Assembly: GCA_946480685.1 (NCBI GenBank)
Contig: CAMLLI010000044.1
Span: 1-11,625 of the forward strand
Length of the DNA stretch: 11,625 nucleotides
Source: an uncultured Flammeovirgaceae bacterium
Lineage (GTDB): Bacteria > Bacteroidota > Bacteroidia > Cytophagales > Cyclobacteriaceae
Direction of reading: 5' to 3'
Shown here: in pieces, positions 5,390 through 11,625 of the stretch
Layout: each line of letters opens with the position of its first letter
How positions within the stretch are numbered: the first letter of the stretch is position 1
Made by a program: the position numbers and the translations under genes
The notes under the pieces: model-generated
Seen by the model: only the letters and a program-made list of their open reading frames with translations
Told to the model about the DNA's origin: nothing
Databases searched by the model: none

Positions 5390-7846
5390 ATGATCCGAAA
5401 CTATTTCAAAGTAGCGCTACGCTCTATCTTCCGTAACAAGCTTACTGCTTTTATTAATATAGCAGGCCTTGCCTTGGCGATTGCCTGTGCTATACTAATT
5501 TTTCTGTTTGTGACAGATGAGATCCGCTACGATGCGTATCATACCAAGGCAGACATGATTTACCGCGTTACGCGCAGTTTCCATTCGCAGCAAGGTGAAG
5601 TTAGTCTGCACCTGGCCAATGTTGCTCCGCCTATCGGACCGTTGCTTAAAAATGATTTCGGTGAGATTGAAGTGATGGCTCGTGCCATCAACTTTGGTAT
5701 TGTAATCGGACTGGAAGAGAATGGTGAAGTTAAGATGTCTAATACAGAAGACCGCGTATTCGTAGCCGAGCCCGCTATATTTAAGATCTTTGATATAGAT
5801 GTGCGATCCGGTGATCCGGCCAAAGCACTCGAACGACCTTTTACGGTAATGCTTTCAGAGAAAGCAGCAGAGAAATATTTTAAGAGCAAGAACATCGTGG
5901 GTAAACGACTGCGTGCCAACAGTCAATTTGATCTTGAAGTAACGGGCGTGTTCAAAGATTTTCCGAAACAATCGCACTGGCATCCGGAGTTCCTTGTATC
6001 ATTCAGCACCCTGGAGAATGACAATGTATACGGTCGCACCGCTCTTGAAACAAACTGGGGCAACAATGCTTTCGGTACCTATATATTGTTGGAGAAAGGT
6101 GCGGACCCTAAAAAACTGGAAGCTTCACTTCCTGCCTTTCTCGATAAACACTTTGGTAACTATGCGCGCGCCAACTGGGGTGTGCCGGCTGACTGGGTCG
6201 CTTCCAAATCAACTACGTTATTCATACAAAACCTTACCGATATACATTTGTATTCGCACCTGGATGACGAACTCGAAATAAACGGTAACATCAACAACGT
6301 ATATATGATGAGTGTGATCGGCCTGTTCATTATACTCATTGCCTGCTTCAATTTTGTTAATCTTTCTACAGCGCGCGCTACCAAACGCGCGAAGGAAGTA
6401 GGTATGCGTAAAGTTGTAGGTGCGCTGAAAACACAACTCATCGGTCAGTACCTGAGCGAATCGGTTATTATCACATTCTTCTCCATGGTGCTGGCGCTCA
6501 TATTATCGGTGCGCGGTGTTGTATGGCTGAATACATTTACCGGTAAAGAACTTTCGGCCAATATATTTACAAATATACCGCTCATGGCGGGACTGGTTGT
6601 ATTTGCAATCCTCATCGGTATAGCAGCAGGTATATATCCGGCTTTTGTCATTTCTTCGTTCAACCCGGCTGTTACTTTAAAAGGACAGCAAGGCTCGGCA
6701 GCCGGTAAATCCGGTATTCGAAAAACATTGGTGGTGGTACAGTTTTCCATTTCTATTGTGCTGATCATTGCTACCCTGATCACGTTTCAGCAACTCGCAT
6801 TTCTGAACGACCGTGACTTAGGCTATAAGAAAGACCAGGTCGTAACACTTTCATACTACAATGATCTTGATAACACGTACGAAGCATTTCACAATACACT
6901 TACGCAGTCATCGCTGATACAAAATGCCGGACGCTCTTCACGTATACCAACGGGACGTCTGCTGGATTCGTACGGAGACGCGAGCATTATGAAAGGTGAC
7001 AGTCTCGTGAGTAGTCCGGTCGGTCTGAAGTCTATATCTGCAGATGAAGACTTTTTCGATACATATGGTATAACACTGGCTGCCGGAAGAAATTTCTCGA
7101 AGGCTATACCGACAGATGATTCACTGGCCTTTATTGTAAACGAGGCGGCAGCGAAAGCATTCGGCTGGACTGATCTTGAATCGAACATCGATAAAGATTT
7201 CAGATATGCCGATGTGCGCGGTAAACTGATTGGTATCGTTAAGGATTTTCACTTCGAATCGTTGCATCAGCAAATTGTACCCATGGTATTTTTGATGCGC
7301 CGTAATAATTACAACCGCTTATCGGTAACTATATCCGGCAAGTCTGTGCAGCAGGGACTGGAACACCTGGAGAAAACATGGAAATCATTTTTACCGGGTC
7401 GTCCATTCGAGTATGAATTTGTAAGCGAGCGTTATCGCCAGCTATACCAGGCCGAGCAAAAGCAAAGTCAGTTGTTCACTACATTCGCAGCACTGGCTAT
7501 ATTTATAGCAAGCCTGGGTCTGTTCGGACTTGCCACCTTCAGCACCTTGCAGCGTATGAAGGAGATTGGTATACGCAAAGTACTAGGCGCTTCCGTTGGA
7601 AGTATACTTCAGCTTTTGTCAAAAGAAATCCTGATATTAATTGGTATCGCTAACCTGATAGCCTGGCCGGTAGCCTGGTACCTGATGGATCGTTGGCTCA
7701 GCAGCTTCGCTTACCGGGTTGATATGAACCTCGGCATATATATAGCCGGAGCTATCTGCGCCATCGCCATTGCGTTGATAACGGTGAGTACACAAACCCT
7801 ACGGGCTGCATTGGGTAATCCTGCAAAGACCCTTCGGTATGAGTGA
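5390..7846 (+). CDS. ABC transporter permease with duplicated MacB/FtsX domains
   Basis: An 818-residue inner-membrane permease of the MacB/FtsX family, the type that couples ATP hydrolysis in the cytoplasm to mechanical work on envelope substrates rather than passing them through a pore. It begins MIRNYFKVALRSIFRNK, typical of the large Bacteroidota members. Two repeats are seen, each with one membrane segment, a periplasmic MacB-type domain and three membrane segments: about 20-42, 304-325, 355-375 and 398-420, then 446-466, 698-718, 745-766 and 782-803. Both FtsX coupling segments are conserved (AKEVGMRKVVGA at 334-345, MKEIGIRKVLGA at 723-734). Start ATG 5390 has no Shine-Dalgarno, but no other start fits the N-terminus. 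No ATPase gene is adjacent, so its partner must be encoded elsewhere. Related permeases occur in many copies per genome and their substrates are mostly unknown; none can be named here. Confidence 0.92.
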   Translation: MIRNYFKVALRSIFRNKLTAFINIAGLALAIACAILIFLFVTDEIRYDAYHTKADMIYRVTRSFHSQQGEVSLHLANVAPPIGPLLKNDFGEIEVMARAINFGIVIGLEENGEVKMSNTEDRVFVAEPAIFKIFDIDVRSGDPAKALERPFTVMLSEKAAEKYFKSKNIVGKRLRANSQFDLEVTGVFKDFPKQSHWHPEFLVSFSTLENDNVYGRTALETNWGNNAFGTYILLEKGADPKKLEASLPAFLDKHFGNYARANWGVPADWVASKSTTLFIQNLTDIHLYSHLDDELEINGNINNVYMMSVIGLFIILIACFNFVNLSTARATKRAKEVGMRKVVGALKTQLIGQYLSESVIITFFSMVLALILSVRGVVWLNTFTGKELSANIFTNIPLMAGLVVFAILIGIAAGIYPAFVISSFNPAVTLKGQQGSAAGKSGIRKTLVVVQFSISIVLIIATLITFQQLAFLNDRDLGYKKDQVVTLSYYNDLDNTYEAFHNTLTQSSLIQNAGRSSRIPTGRLLDSYGDASIMKGDSLVSSPVGLKSISADEDFFDTYGITLAAGRNFSKAIPTDDSLAFIVNEAAAKAFGWTDLESNIDKDFRYADVRGKLIGIVKDFHFESLHQQIVPMVFLMRRNNYNRLSVTISGKSVQQGLEHLEKTWKSFLPGRPFEYEFVSERYRQLYQAEQKQSQLFTTFAALAIFIASLGLFGLATFSTLQRMKEIGIRKVLGASVGSILQLLSKEILILIGIANLIAWPVAWYLMDRWLSSFAYRVDMNLGIYIAGAICAIAIALITVSTQTLRAALGNPAKTLRYE

Positions 7847-7868
7847 TGTCGGTAGTACGATTAGGTAA

Positions 7869-7902
7869 TCACTCCTTTTAGCTAGAGGAGTGAGAGCTAA
7901 AA
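7869..7902 (+). promoter_or_regulatory. Two mutually exclusive hairpins after the permease gene
   Basis: Hairpin A pairs TCACTCCT (7869-7876) with AGGAGTGA (7886-7893), 8 bp perfect with a 9-base loop. Hairpin B pairs TTTTAGCT (7876-7883) with AGCTAAAA (7895-7902), 8 bp perfect with an 11-base loop. Each uses bases the other needs, so only one can form at a time. Neither is followed by a T tract, so this is not a standard intrinsic terminator of the permease gene, although it begins only 23 bases after the stop. Confidence 0.4.
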
Positions 7903-8430
7903 CATTACAGGGTTAAAAAATGATGATTGCCAAAAGTGTCATCGATAAGATTGAACTGGCAAACATGATCGCTAAGCCCAGGAAATGATATATATTAATC
8001 TGCTTCATAAAAAATATATAGGTTTAAAAGCTAGATTAAGGGGCCGACTTTAGACATGAGTTGTTGCAGCTTTCTGTTTCATTCATTGTGGCAGCTATCC
8101 TTGTTAACCAACTGTTATTAAAGCCATTCAGAGGTTATAGGATTTTCAATCTGCTAACGTTTGAGTGCTGTTCTGCAAACCATTGCAATTTCTAAAAAAT
8201 TTTTATTTTTCAAAGCTTCACCAAATATTTTTTTGTTAAAAATTGTGTTCGCCGGTAAAAAATCGGTAATCAAAAACCATGTATAAACAGCCGTTATGGC
8301 TTCTTTCGTGCTGTTTGTAGCCGGCAAAAGCGTATCAACATCGGTCAATTTGGCTCGCAGTGCCTATAGATATAGGTCATTTTAGCCCGTTCTTTAGCGT
8401 GGATAGTTTTTTGACAGCGCTATATTTTCC

Positions 8431-8436
8431 AAGGAG
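8431..8436 (+). promoter_or_regulatory. Strong Shine-Dalgarno (AAGGAG) of the HtrA-like gene
   Basis: AAGGAG lies five bases before ATG 8442, ideal spacing. It fixes the start and is the only strong ribosome site seen before any gene in the window, in a group of bacteria that mostly lacks them. Confidence 0.75.
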
Positions 8437-8441
8437 AATAT

Positions 8442-9371
8442 ATGGATGCATTTTCAACCATGATCATTGATGCCGTAGAGAAAACTAAAAATGCGGTGGT
8501 CAGAATAGATGTCTTCAAGCGAGACAAGAGCAATGTACTTCGTCCGGCCGGCTCCGGTTCGGGATTTATTTTTTCGTCAGACGGATTAGTCTTTACCAAC
8601 AGCCACGTAGTGGATGGCGCTGAAAAAATTATGGTAAGCCTGCTGAATGAAAATGAGATTGAAGGATTTCTTATCGGTAAAGATCCGGATACAGATTTAG
8701 CTATACTCAAGATATATACCGAAGGTTATTCGGTAGCAAAGTTAGGCGATGCACAGCAGCTGCAAATAGGACAGTTCGTAATTGCTATAGGCAATCCCTA
8801 CGGGTATCAGCACACGGTTACAACAGGTGTGGTAAGCGCACTGGGGCGAACGTTACAAACGCAATCAGGCCGACTGGTTGACAATGTGATACAATCTGAT
8901 GCCGCGTTGAATCCCGGTAATTCCGGAGGTCCGATGATAACAATGGAAGGCGAAGTAATTGGTGTGAACACAGCTATTATACAAGGTGCACAAGGCCTGA
9001 GTTTCTCGGTAGATATCAATACTGCCAAAGAGATAGCACAGCAGTTGTTGAAAGACGGAAAAGTTTTTAAAGCGTATTTGGGATTGATGCTACAGGAAGT
9101 AACGATAAACCCGAAGGTAAAGCAACATCATAACCTGCGAAATAAAAAAGGTTTATTCATTACGAAGATCGAAGCTAACTCTCCTGCTTCGCGCTCTCAA
9201 CTACAGGAAGGTGACATCATAATCTCGTTTAATGACAAGATCATCAACAGTACGCACGAACTCTTTAAGGAACTGAGTAAACGCGACATCATCAACGCTA
9301 TTGATATATCGGTGATACGCCATACCGAGTTGCTTAACTTTACTGTGTTCCCTTCTGATAAACGTGGATAA
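8442..9371 (+). CDS. HtrA/DegP-like S1C serine protease with one PDZ domain, no signal peptide
   Basis: A 309-residue trypsin-like peptidase of the HtrA family. The catalytic triad is complete: His55 (TNSHVVDG), Asp85 (DPDTDLAILK) and Ser161 (LNPGNSGGPM). The protease domain spans about 8-205 and one PDZ domain about 212-302, with GLFITKI as the peptide-binding loop. The family degrades or refolds damaged proteins, usually in the periplasm. Here the chain begins MDAFSTMIIDAVEKTKNAVV directly at the protease fold; there is no signal peptide, membrane anchor or N-terminal regulatory segment. The start is fixed by AAGGAG five bases upstream, and the upstream frame soon meets a stop (TAG). Either it works in the cytoplasm, or it is exported by an unusual route. 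It stands alone, 595 bases after the permease gene, and converges on the helicase gene with a shared terminator. Single-PDZ forms without a signal do occur in databases as far as I recall. 13 of its 32 isoleucines use ATA. Confidence 0.9.
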   Translation: MDAFSTMIIDAVEKTKNAVVRIDVFKRDKSNVLRPAGSGSGFIFSSDGLVFTNSHVVDGAEKIMVSLLNENEIEGFLIGKDPDTDLAILKIYTEGYSVAKLGDAQQLQIGQFVIAIGNPYGYQHTVTTGVVSALGRTLQTQSGRLVDNVIQSDAALNPGNSGGPMITMEGEVIGVNTAIIQGAQGLSFSVDINTAKEIAQQLLKDGKVFKAYLGLMLQEVTINPKVKQHHNLRNKKGLFITKIEANSPASRSQLQEGDIIISFNDKIINSTHELFKELSKRDIINAIDISVIRHTELLNFTVFPSDKRG

Positions 9372-9377
9372 AAAAAC

Positions 9378-9413
9378 AAAAGGCTTTATGAGAATTCCAC
9401 TCATAAAGCCTTT
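9378..9413. terminator. Bidirectional terminator between converging protease and helicase genes
   Basis: A perfect 14-bp stem (9379-9392 with 9400-9413) and a 7-base loop AATTCCA. On the minus strand it is followed by TGTTTTTTT, a strong T tract serving the helicase gene. On the plus strand it is followed by CCGTTTTA, a weaker tract serving the protease gene, whose stop is only seven bases before the stem. Confidence 0.85.
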
Positions 9414-9428
9414 CCGTTTTATTGAAAC

Positions 9429-9451
9429 CTATATATAGTTGCTATATATAG
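9429..9451. repeat. Duplicated CTATATATAG palindrome
   Basis: CTATATATAG occurs at 9429-9438 and again at 9442-9451, separated by TTG. As each copy is its own reverse complement, the two can pair into a 10-bp hairpin with a 3-base loop. It abuts the stop codon of the helicase gene (9453-9455 on the minus strand) and lies before the main terminator of that transcript. Function unknown. Confidence 0.6.
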
Positions 9452-9452
9452 C

Positions 9453-11180
9453 TTATCTCCATTTGTTGTTACGCTTTTGATCCGATGAACGTGATCTTCC
9501 GCCTCCACCGCCGGAACTTCTTCCTGAAGAACGTCCACGGCCACCGGAAGAGCGGCCTCCTCTTGAACCTGACTCTTTCTGTTCGGTTACTTCAACACGA
9601 ACCTGGCGGCCTTTATATTCAATGCCATTCATGTTCTTCAGAATGAGATCTGCCTTTTCGGGTTCTACTTCAAAGAATGAATAAGCACCTTTCAGATCAA
9701 TTTTACCGATGTCGTTTTTACCAAGACCAGCATAGTCGTCAATCAGCTCGATCATCTTCGATACATCAATACCGTCCATTTTGCCAAGGTTGATAAAGAA
9801 TCGCGCACCACCTGAGTAGCGTTCTTCACCACCTTCACTTCCACCGCGTTTACCTTCAACATTCAGATCAGGCGCATCGCGATAGTAATCGAAGAAGCGG
9901 TTAAACTCCAGCGAAGCAAAGCGCTTGATGAGTTCCTGTTTCGTTAAGTTCTTCAGCTCCGCTTCTATAGCAGGCAGGAACTCGGCGATCTGATCTTCAT
10001 TTACCTTTACTTCATTTACCTTGTGCATGAATGCCAGCAATTGCTTCTGACAAACTTCTGCACCGGTAGGTATCATGGCGCGCTTGAAAGGCGACTTCAA
10101 CGTTTTTTCAATCTGCTTTACTTTACCGAGCTCACGCTTGGAGATCATCGCGATGGAAACACCTTTTTTACCGGCACGTGCTGTTCTACCACTGCGGTGA
10201 GTATAAAACTCCATTTCATCCGGTATATTCAGGTGAATAACGTGTGTGATGTCTTCTACATCTATACCGCGCGCTGCTACATCGGTAGCAACCAGTATCT
10301 GTAGTGAACGCTGTCTGAAATTCAACATCACACGATCGCGTTGCTGTTGTGTAAGATCACCGTGTAATGCATCTGCGCTATAGCCATCTTTCATCAGCAT
10401 CTCCGCAGTCTTCTGCGTGTCGATACGCGTGCGGCAGAAGATCAATCCGAAAATTTCAGGGTTGTTATCGAGTATACGCTTAAGTGCCAGGTAACGATCT
10501 CGCTCCTGTACAATTACGTATTGATGTTCGATGTTTACATTACCGGTGTTCTGTTCTCCTACCGTTAACTCGAACGGATCGCTCATATAGTTCTTCATGA
10601 TGGCGCGTACTTCGCGCGGCATCGTAGCAGAGAACAACCAGGTAGCTTTATCATCCGGAGTAAACGATAAAATTTTGTCAAGATCATCTTTAAAGCCCAT
10701 GTTCAACATTTCATCGGCTTCATCGAGCACTATATATTTTATAGTCTTGAGATTAATGGCTTTACGATCAATCAGGTCGATCAGACGTCCGGGCGTAGCC
10801 ACGATGATCTGAGCACCTTTCTTTACTTTACGGATCTGCTCGCTAATGCTGGAGCCACCGTACACGGCAACAATGTTGAACGACTTGAATTTTTCAGAGA
10901 AGTTTTCCAGGTCGTTGGCTATCTGGAGGCCGAGTTCACGCGTAGGTGCAAGCACCAGTGCTTGTGTGTCGCGGCTTTTGTCATCAACAAGTTCGAGCAA
11001 TGGCAATCCAAAGGCAGCAGTTTTACCGGTACCGGTTTGCGCGAGTCCTACAAAATCGCGATTTCCGTTCAGTAAAACAGGGATTGCTTTTTCCTGTATG
11101 GGAGTAGGTGTTTCAAAGCCGATCAGCTGAACCGACTCCACCAGACCCTTGGACAGGCCCAGGGTTTCAAAAGATTTCAT
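9453..11180 (-). CDS. DEAD-box RNA helicase with DbpA-type RNA-binding domain and Gly/Arg/Ser tail
   Basis: A 575-residue cytoplasmic ATP-dependent RNA helicase, in the group that includes DeaD/CsdA and DbpA and acts on ribosome assembly and structured RNA, often in the cold. Motifs in order: Q motif (FETPTPIQE, 22-30), Walker A AQTGTGKT (47-54), PTREL (79-83), TPGR (129-132), DEAD (153-156), SAT (184-186), HGDLTQQQR (273-281), ATDVAARGID (298-307) and HRSGRTARAG (328-337). After a linker, a DbpA RNA-binding domain covers about 458-535 (FFINLGKMDGID to VRVEV). The last ~40 residues are low-complexity, rich in Gly, Arg and Ser, ending in QKRNNKWR: a likely extra RNA-binding tail. Start ATG 11180 gives the usual MKSFETLGLS opening. 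A possible -7 box TACCTTTA lies at 11210-11203 on the minus strand, with no -33 partner. It stands alone, ending at the shared terminator. Confidence 0.95.
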   Translation of the reverse strand: MKSFETLGLSKGLVESVQLIGFETPTPIQEKAIPVLLNGNRDFVGLAQTGTGKTAAFGLPLLELVDDKSRDTQALVLAPTRELGLQIANDLENFSEKFKSFNIVAVYGGSSISEQIRKVKKGAQIIVATPGRLIDLIDRKAINLKTIKYIVLDEADEMLNMGFKDDLDKILSFTPDDKATWLFSATMPREVRAIMKNYMSDPFELTVGEQNTGNVNIEHQYVIVQERDRYLALKRILDNNPEIFGLIFCRTRIDTQKTAEMLMKDGYSADALHGDLTQQQRDRVMLNFRQRSLQILVATDVAARGIDVEDITHVIHLNIPDEMEFYTHRSGRTARAGKKGVSIAMISKRELGKVKQIEKTLKSPFKRAMIPTGAEVCQKQLLAFMHKVNEVKVNEDQIAEFLPAIEAELKNLTKQELIKRFASLEFNRFFDYYRDAPDLNVEGKRGGSEGGEERYSGGARFFINLGKMDGIDVSKMIELIDDYAGLGKNDIGKIDLKGAYSFFEVEPEKADLILKNMNGIEYKGRQVRVEVTEQKESGSRGGRSSGGRGRSSGRSSGGGGGRSRSSDQKRNNKWR

Positions 11181-11346
11181 TCTATATTATTGTATAAGAT
11201 TGTAAAGGTACGCCTATTAATTGAGATTACTGAGGAGGCGCTCAATAACGATACGTTTCTATACTTTACTTCCAACAAAGCAGAACTTATTTGTGGTTTA
11301 AACTCCTTTCACCTCCGGAAACGAAAGTTATGAGTAAGGTGATGTC

Positions 11347-11377
11347 GTTGATTTTTACCAGAACTCATTTATATTTG
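11347..11377 (+). promoter_or_regulatory. Bacteroidota-type promoter of tRNA-Ala
   Basis: GTTG (-33, 11347-11350), a 19-base spacer, and TATATTTG (-7, 11370-11377), an exact match to TAnnTTTG. Transcription would start around 11383-11385, a few bases before the mature tRNA 5' end at 11388. This is the clearest promoter in the window and supports the phylum assignment. Confidence 0.8.
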
Positions 11378-11387
11378 CGCCCGATCG

Positions 11388-11461
11388 GGGGGATTAGCTC
11401 AGCTGGCTAGAGCGCTTCCATGGCATGGAAGAGGTCATCGGTTCGACTCCGATATTCTCCA
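11388..11461 (+). tRNA. tRNA-Ala (anticodon GGC)
   Basis: A 74-base cloverleaf. The acceptor stem GGGGGAT pairs with ATTCTCC at all seven positions when two G-U pairs are counted, including G3-U70, the alanine identity pair. The D arm is GCTC/GAGC; the anticodon stem CTTCC/GGAAG holds the loop ATGGCAT with anticodon GGC, reading GCC and GCU codons. The T arm is ATCGG/CCGAT with loop TTCGACT. The discriminator base is A (11461) and the next bases are CTC, so the CCA end is not encoded and must be added. It is a single-gene unit with its own promoter and terminator. Confidence 0.96.
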
Positions 11462-11485
11462 CTCCAAATCGTCCTTCAAAGAATT

Positions 11486-11509
11486 AAGTCCCAGTGATGG
11501 GACTTTTTT
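11486..11509 (+). terminator. Intrinsic terminator of the tRNA-Ala transcript
   Basis: AAGTCCC (11486-11492), loop AGTGAT, GGGACTT (11499-11505), continuing into a T tract to 11509. A perfect 7-bp stem begins 24 bases after the tRNA 3' end; nothing else upstream could need it. Confidence 0.85.
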
Positions 11510-11515
11510 GTTTCC

Positions 11516-11540
11516 CGCAGAACGCGCAGATTAACGCAGA
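11516..11540. repeat. Short CGCAGA tandem repeat after the tRNA terminator
   Basis: CGCAGA starts at 11516, 11525 and 11535, so three copies at 9- and 10-base spacing, with variable joins (AACG, TTAA). From memory, similar CGCAGATTAACGCAGA-like runs are scattered between genes in many Bacteroidota genomes. The remaining bases to 11625 show no gene or other signal. Confidence 0.5.
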
Positions 11541-11625
11541 AGGAAAAATACCTTGTAACTTTTGAGCTGCTAGAAAGACTTTTGCAGATAGCTTTTTAGT
11601 GATATGAGCTCCGCTAAATCTAGTT

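Larger units (their letters stand above)
7847..8441. other. 595-base stretch without a convincing gene
   Basis: AT-rich compared with its neighbours. It holds two overlapping hairpins just after the permease stop (7869-7902), and an imperfect palindrome CCTATA-GA-TATAGG (8363-8376). Before the protease gene there is a weak promoter candidate (TTTA 8381-8384, 19 bases, TAGTTTTT 8404-8411). Short frames exist: a 22-residue one at 7920-7988 on the plus strand, and one of about 64 residues with a TTG start on the minus strand at 8154-8348. None has a recognisable domain, a good start or a ribosome site. It could hold a small RNA, a decayed gene or only long flanking regulatory DNA. Confidence 0.4.

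Noticed and set aside
7920..7988. Plus-strand 22-residue frame MMIAKSVIDKIELANMIAKP...
   Set aside because: Too short, no ribosome site and no similarity I recognise.
8154..8348. Minus-strand frame of about 64 residues with a TTG start
   Set aside because: No known domain, no ribosome site, and AT-rich composition that leaves open frames by chance; kept only as a possibility within the gap.
8297..8386. Plus-strand 29-residue frame starting MASFVLFVAGKSV, considered as a lost signal peptide for the HtrA-like protein
   Set aside because: It ends at a stop before the protease start, and the protease has its own strong ribosome site, so a fusion is unlikely.
1..11625. CRISPR array, insertion sequence, phage or defence cluster
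   Set aside because: No regularly spaced direct repeats, transposase or integrase motifs, or terminal repeats with target duplications were seen; the tRNA shows no attached integrase or duplicated 3' end within the window.

Overview
The window looks like an ordinary chromosomal segment of a Bacteroidota bacterium, probably of the Cytophagales/Chitinophagales kind. The evidence: a PafA-type phosphatase, a lipoprotein of the DUF2807 head-GIN type, an ~800-residue duplicated MacB/FtsX permease, almost no Shine-Dalgarno sequences, and a textbook Bacteroidota promoter (TTG, 19-base spacer, TATATTTG) in front of a tRNA gene. I see no phage, insertion sequence, CRISPR array or defence cluster.

Layout. 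Positions 1-5145 hold five genes, all on the minus strand. Read in their own direction they are: pafA (periplasmic phosphate-monoester phosphatase), a small cupin protein about 60 bases downstream and probably cotranscribed, a strong terminator, an aldehyde dehydrogenase of the Sad/YneI succinate-semialdehyde type, a DUF2807 lipoprotein followed by another terminator, and the first ~152 codons of a MATE efflux transporter that runs off the left edge. A 244-base divergent promoter region (5146-5389) separates this block from a plus-strand FtsX/MacB-like ABC permease with no ATPase beside it. A 595-base stretch without a convincing gene follows (7847-8441), containing two mutually exclusive hairpins. 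Next comes an HtrA-like serine protease with a PDZ domain but no signal peptide. It converges on a minus-strand DEAD-box RNA helicase (DbpA-type RNA-binding domain, Gly/Arg/Ser-rich tail), with a shared bidirectional terminator between them. At the right end are tRNA-Ala(GGC), its promoter, its terminator and a short run of CGCAGA repeats.

The genes do not form one obvious pathway; most appear to be separate transcription units, several bounded by clear terminators. Phosphate scavenging (pafA), envelope functions (lipoprotein, MATE, ABC permease), protein quality control (HtrA-like) and RNA remodelling (DEAD-box helicase) simply lie together.

The points most worth a second look are regulatory or structural: a near-perfect 20-bp palindrome directly before the cupin start, overlapping alternative hairpins after the ABC permease, the HtrA-like protease with no export signal but the only strong Shine-Dalgarno in the window, the seven-fold SGAS repeat lipoprotein with an acidic surface-export-like signal, and the CGCAGA tandem repeat after the tRNA. 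I did not find a convincing undescribed multi-gene system.
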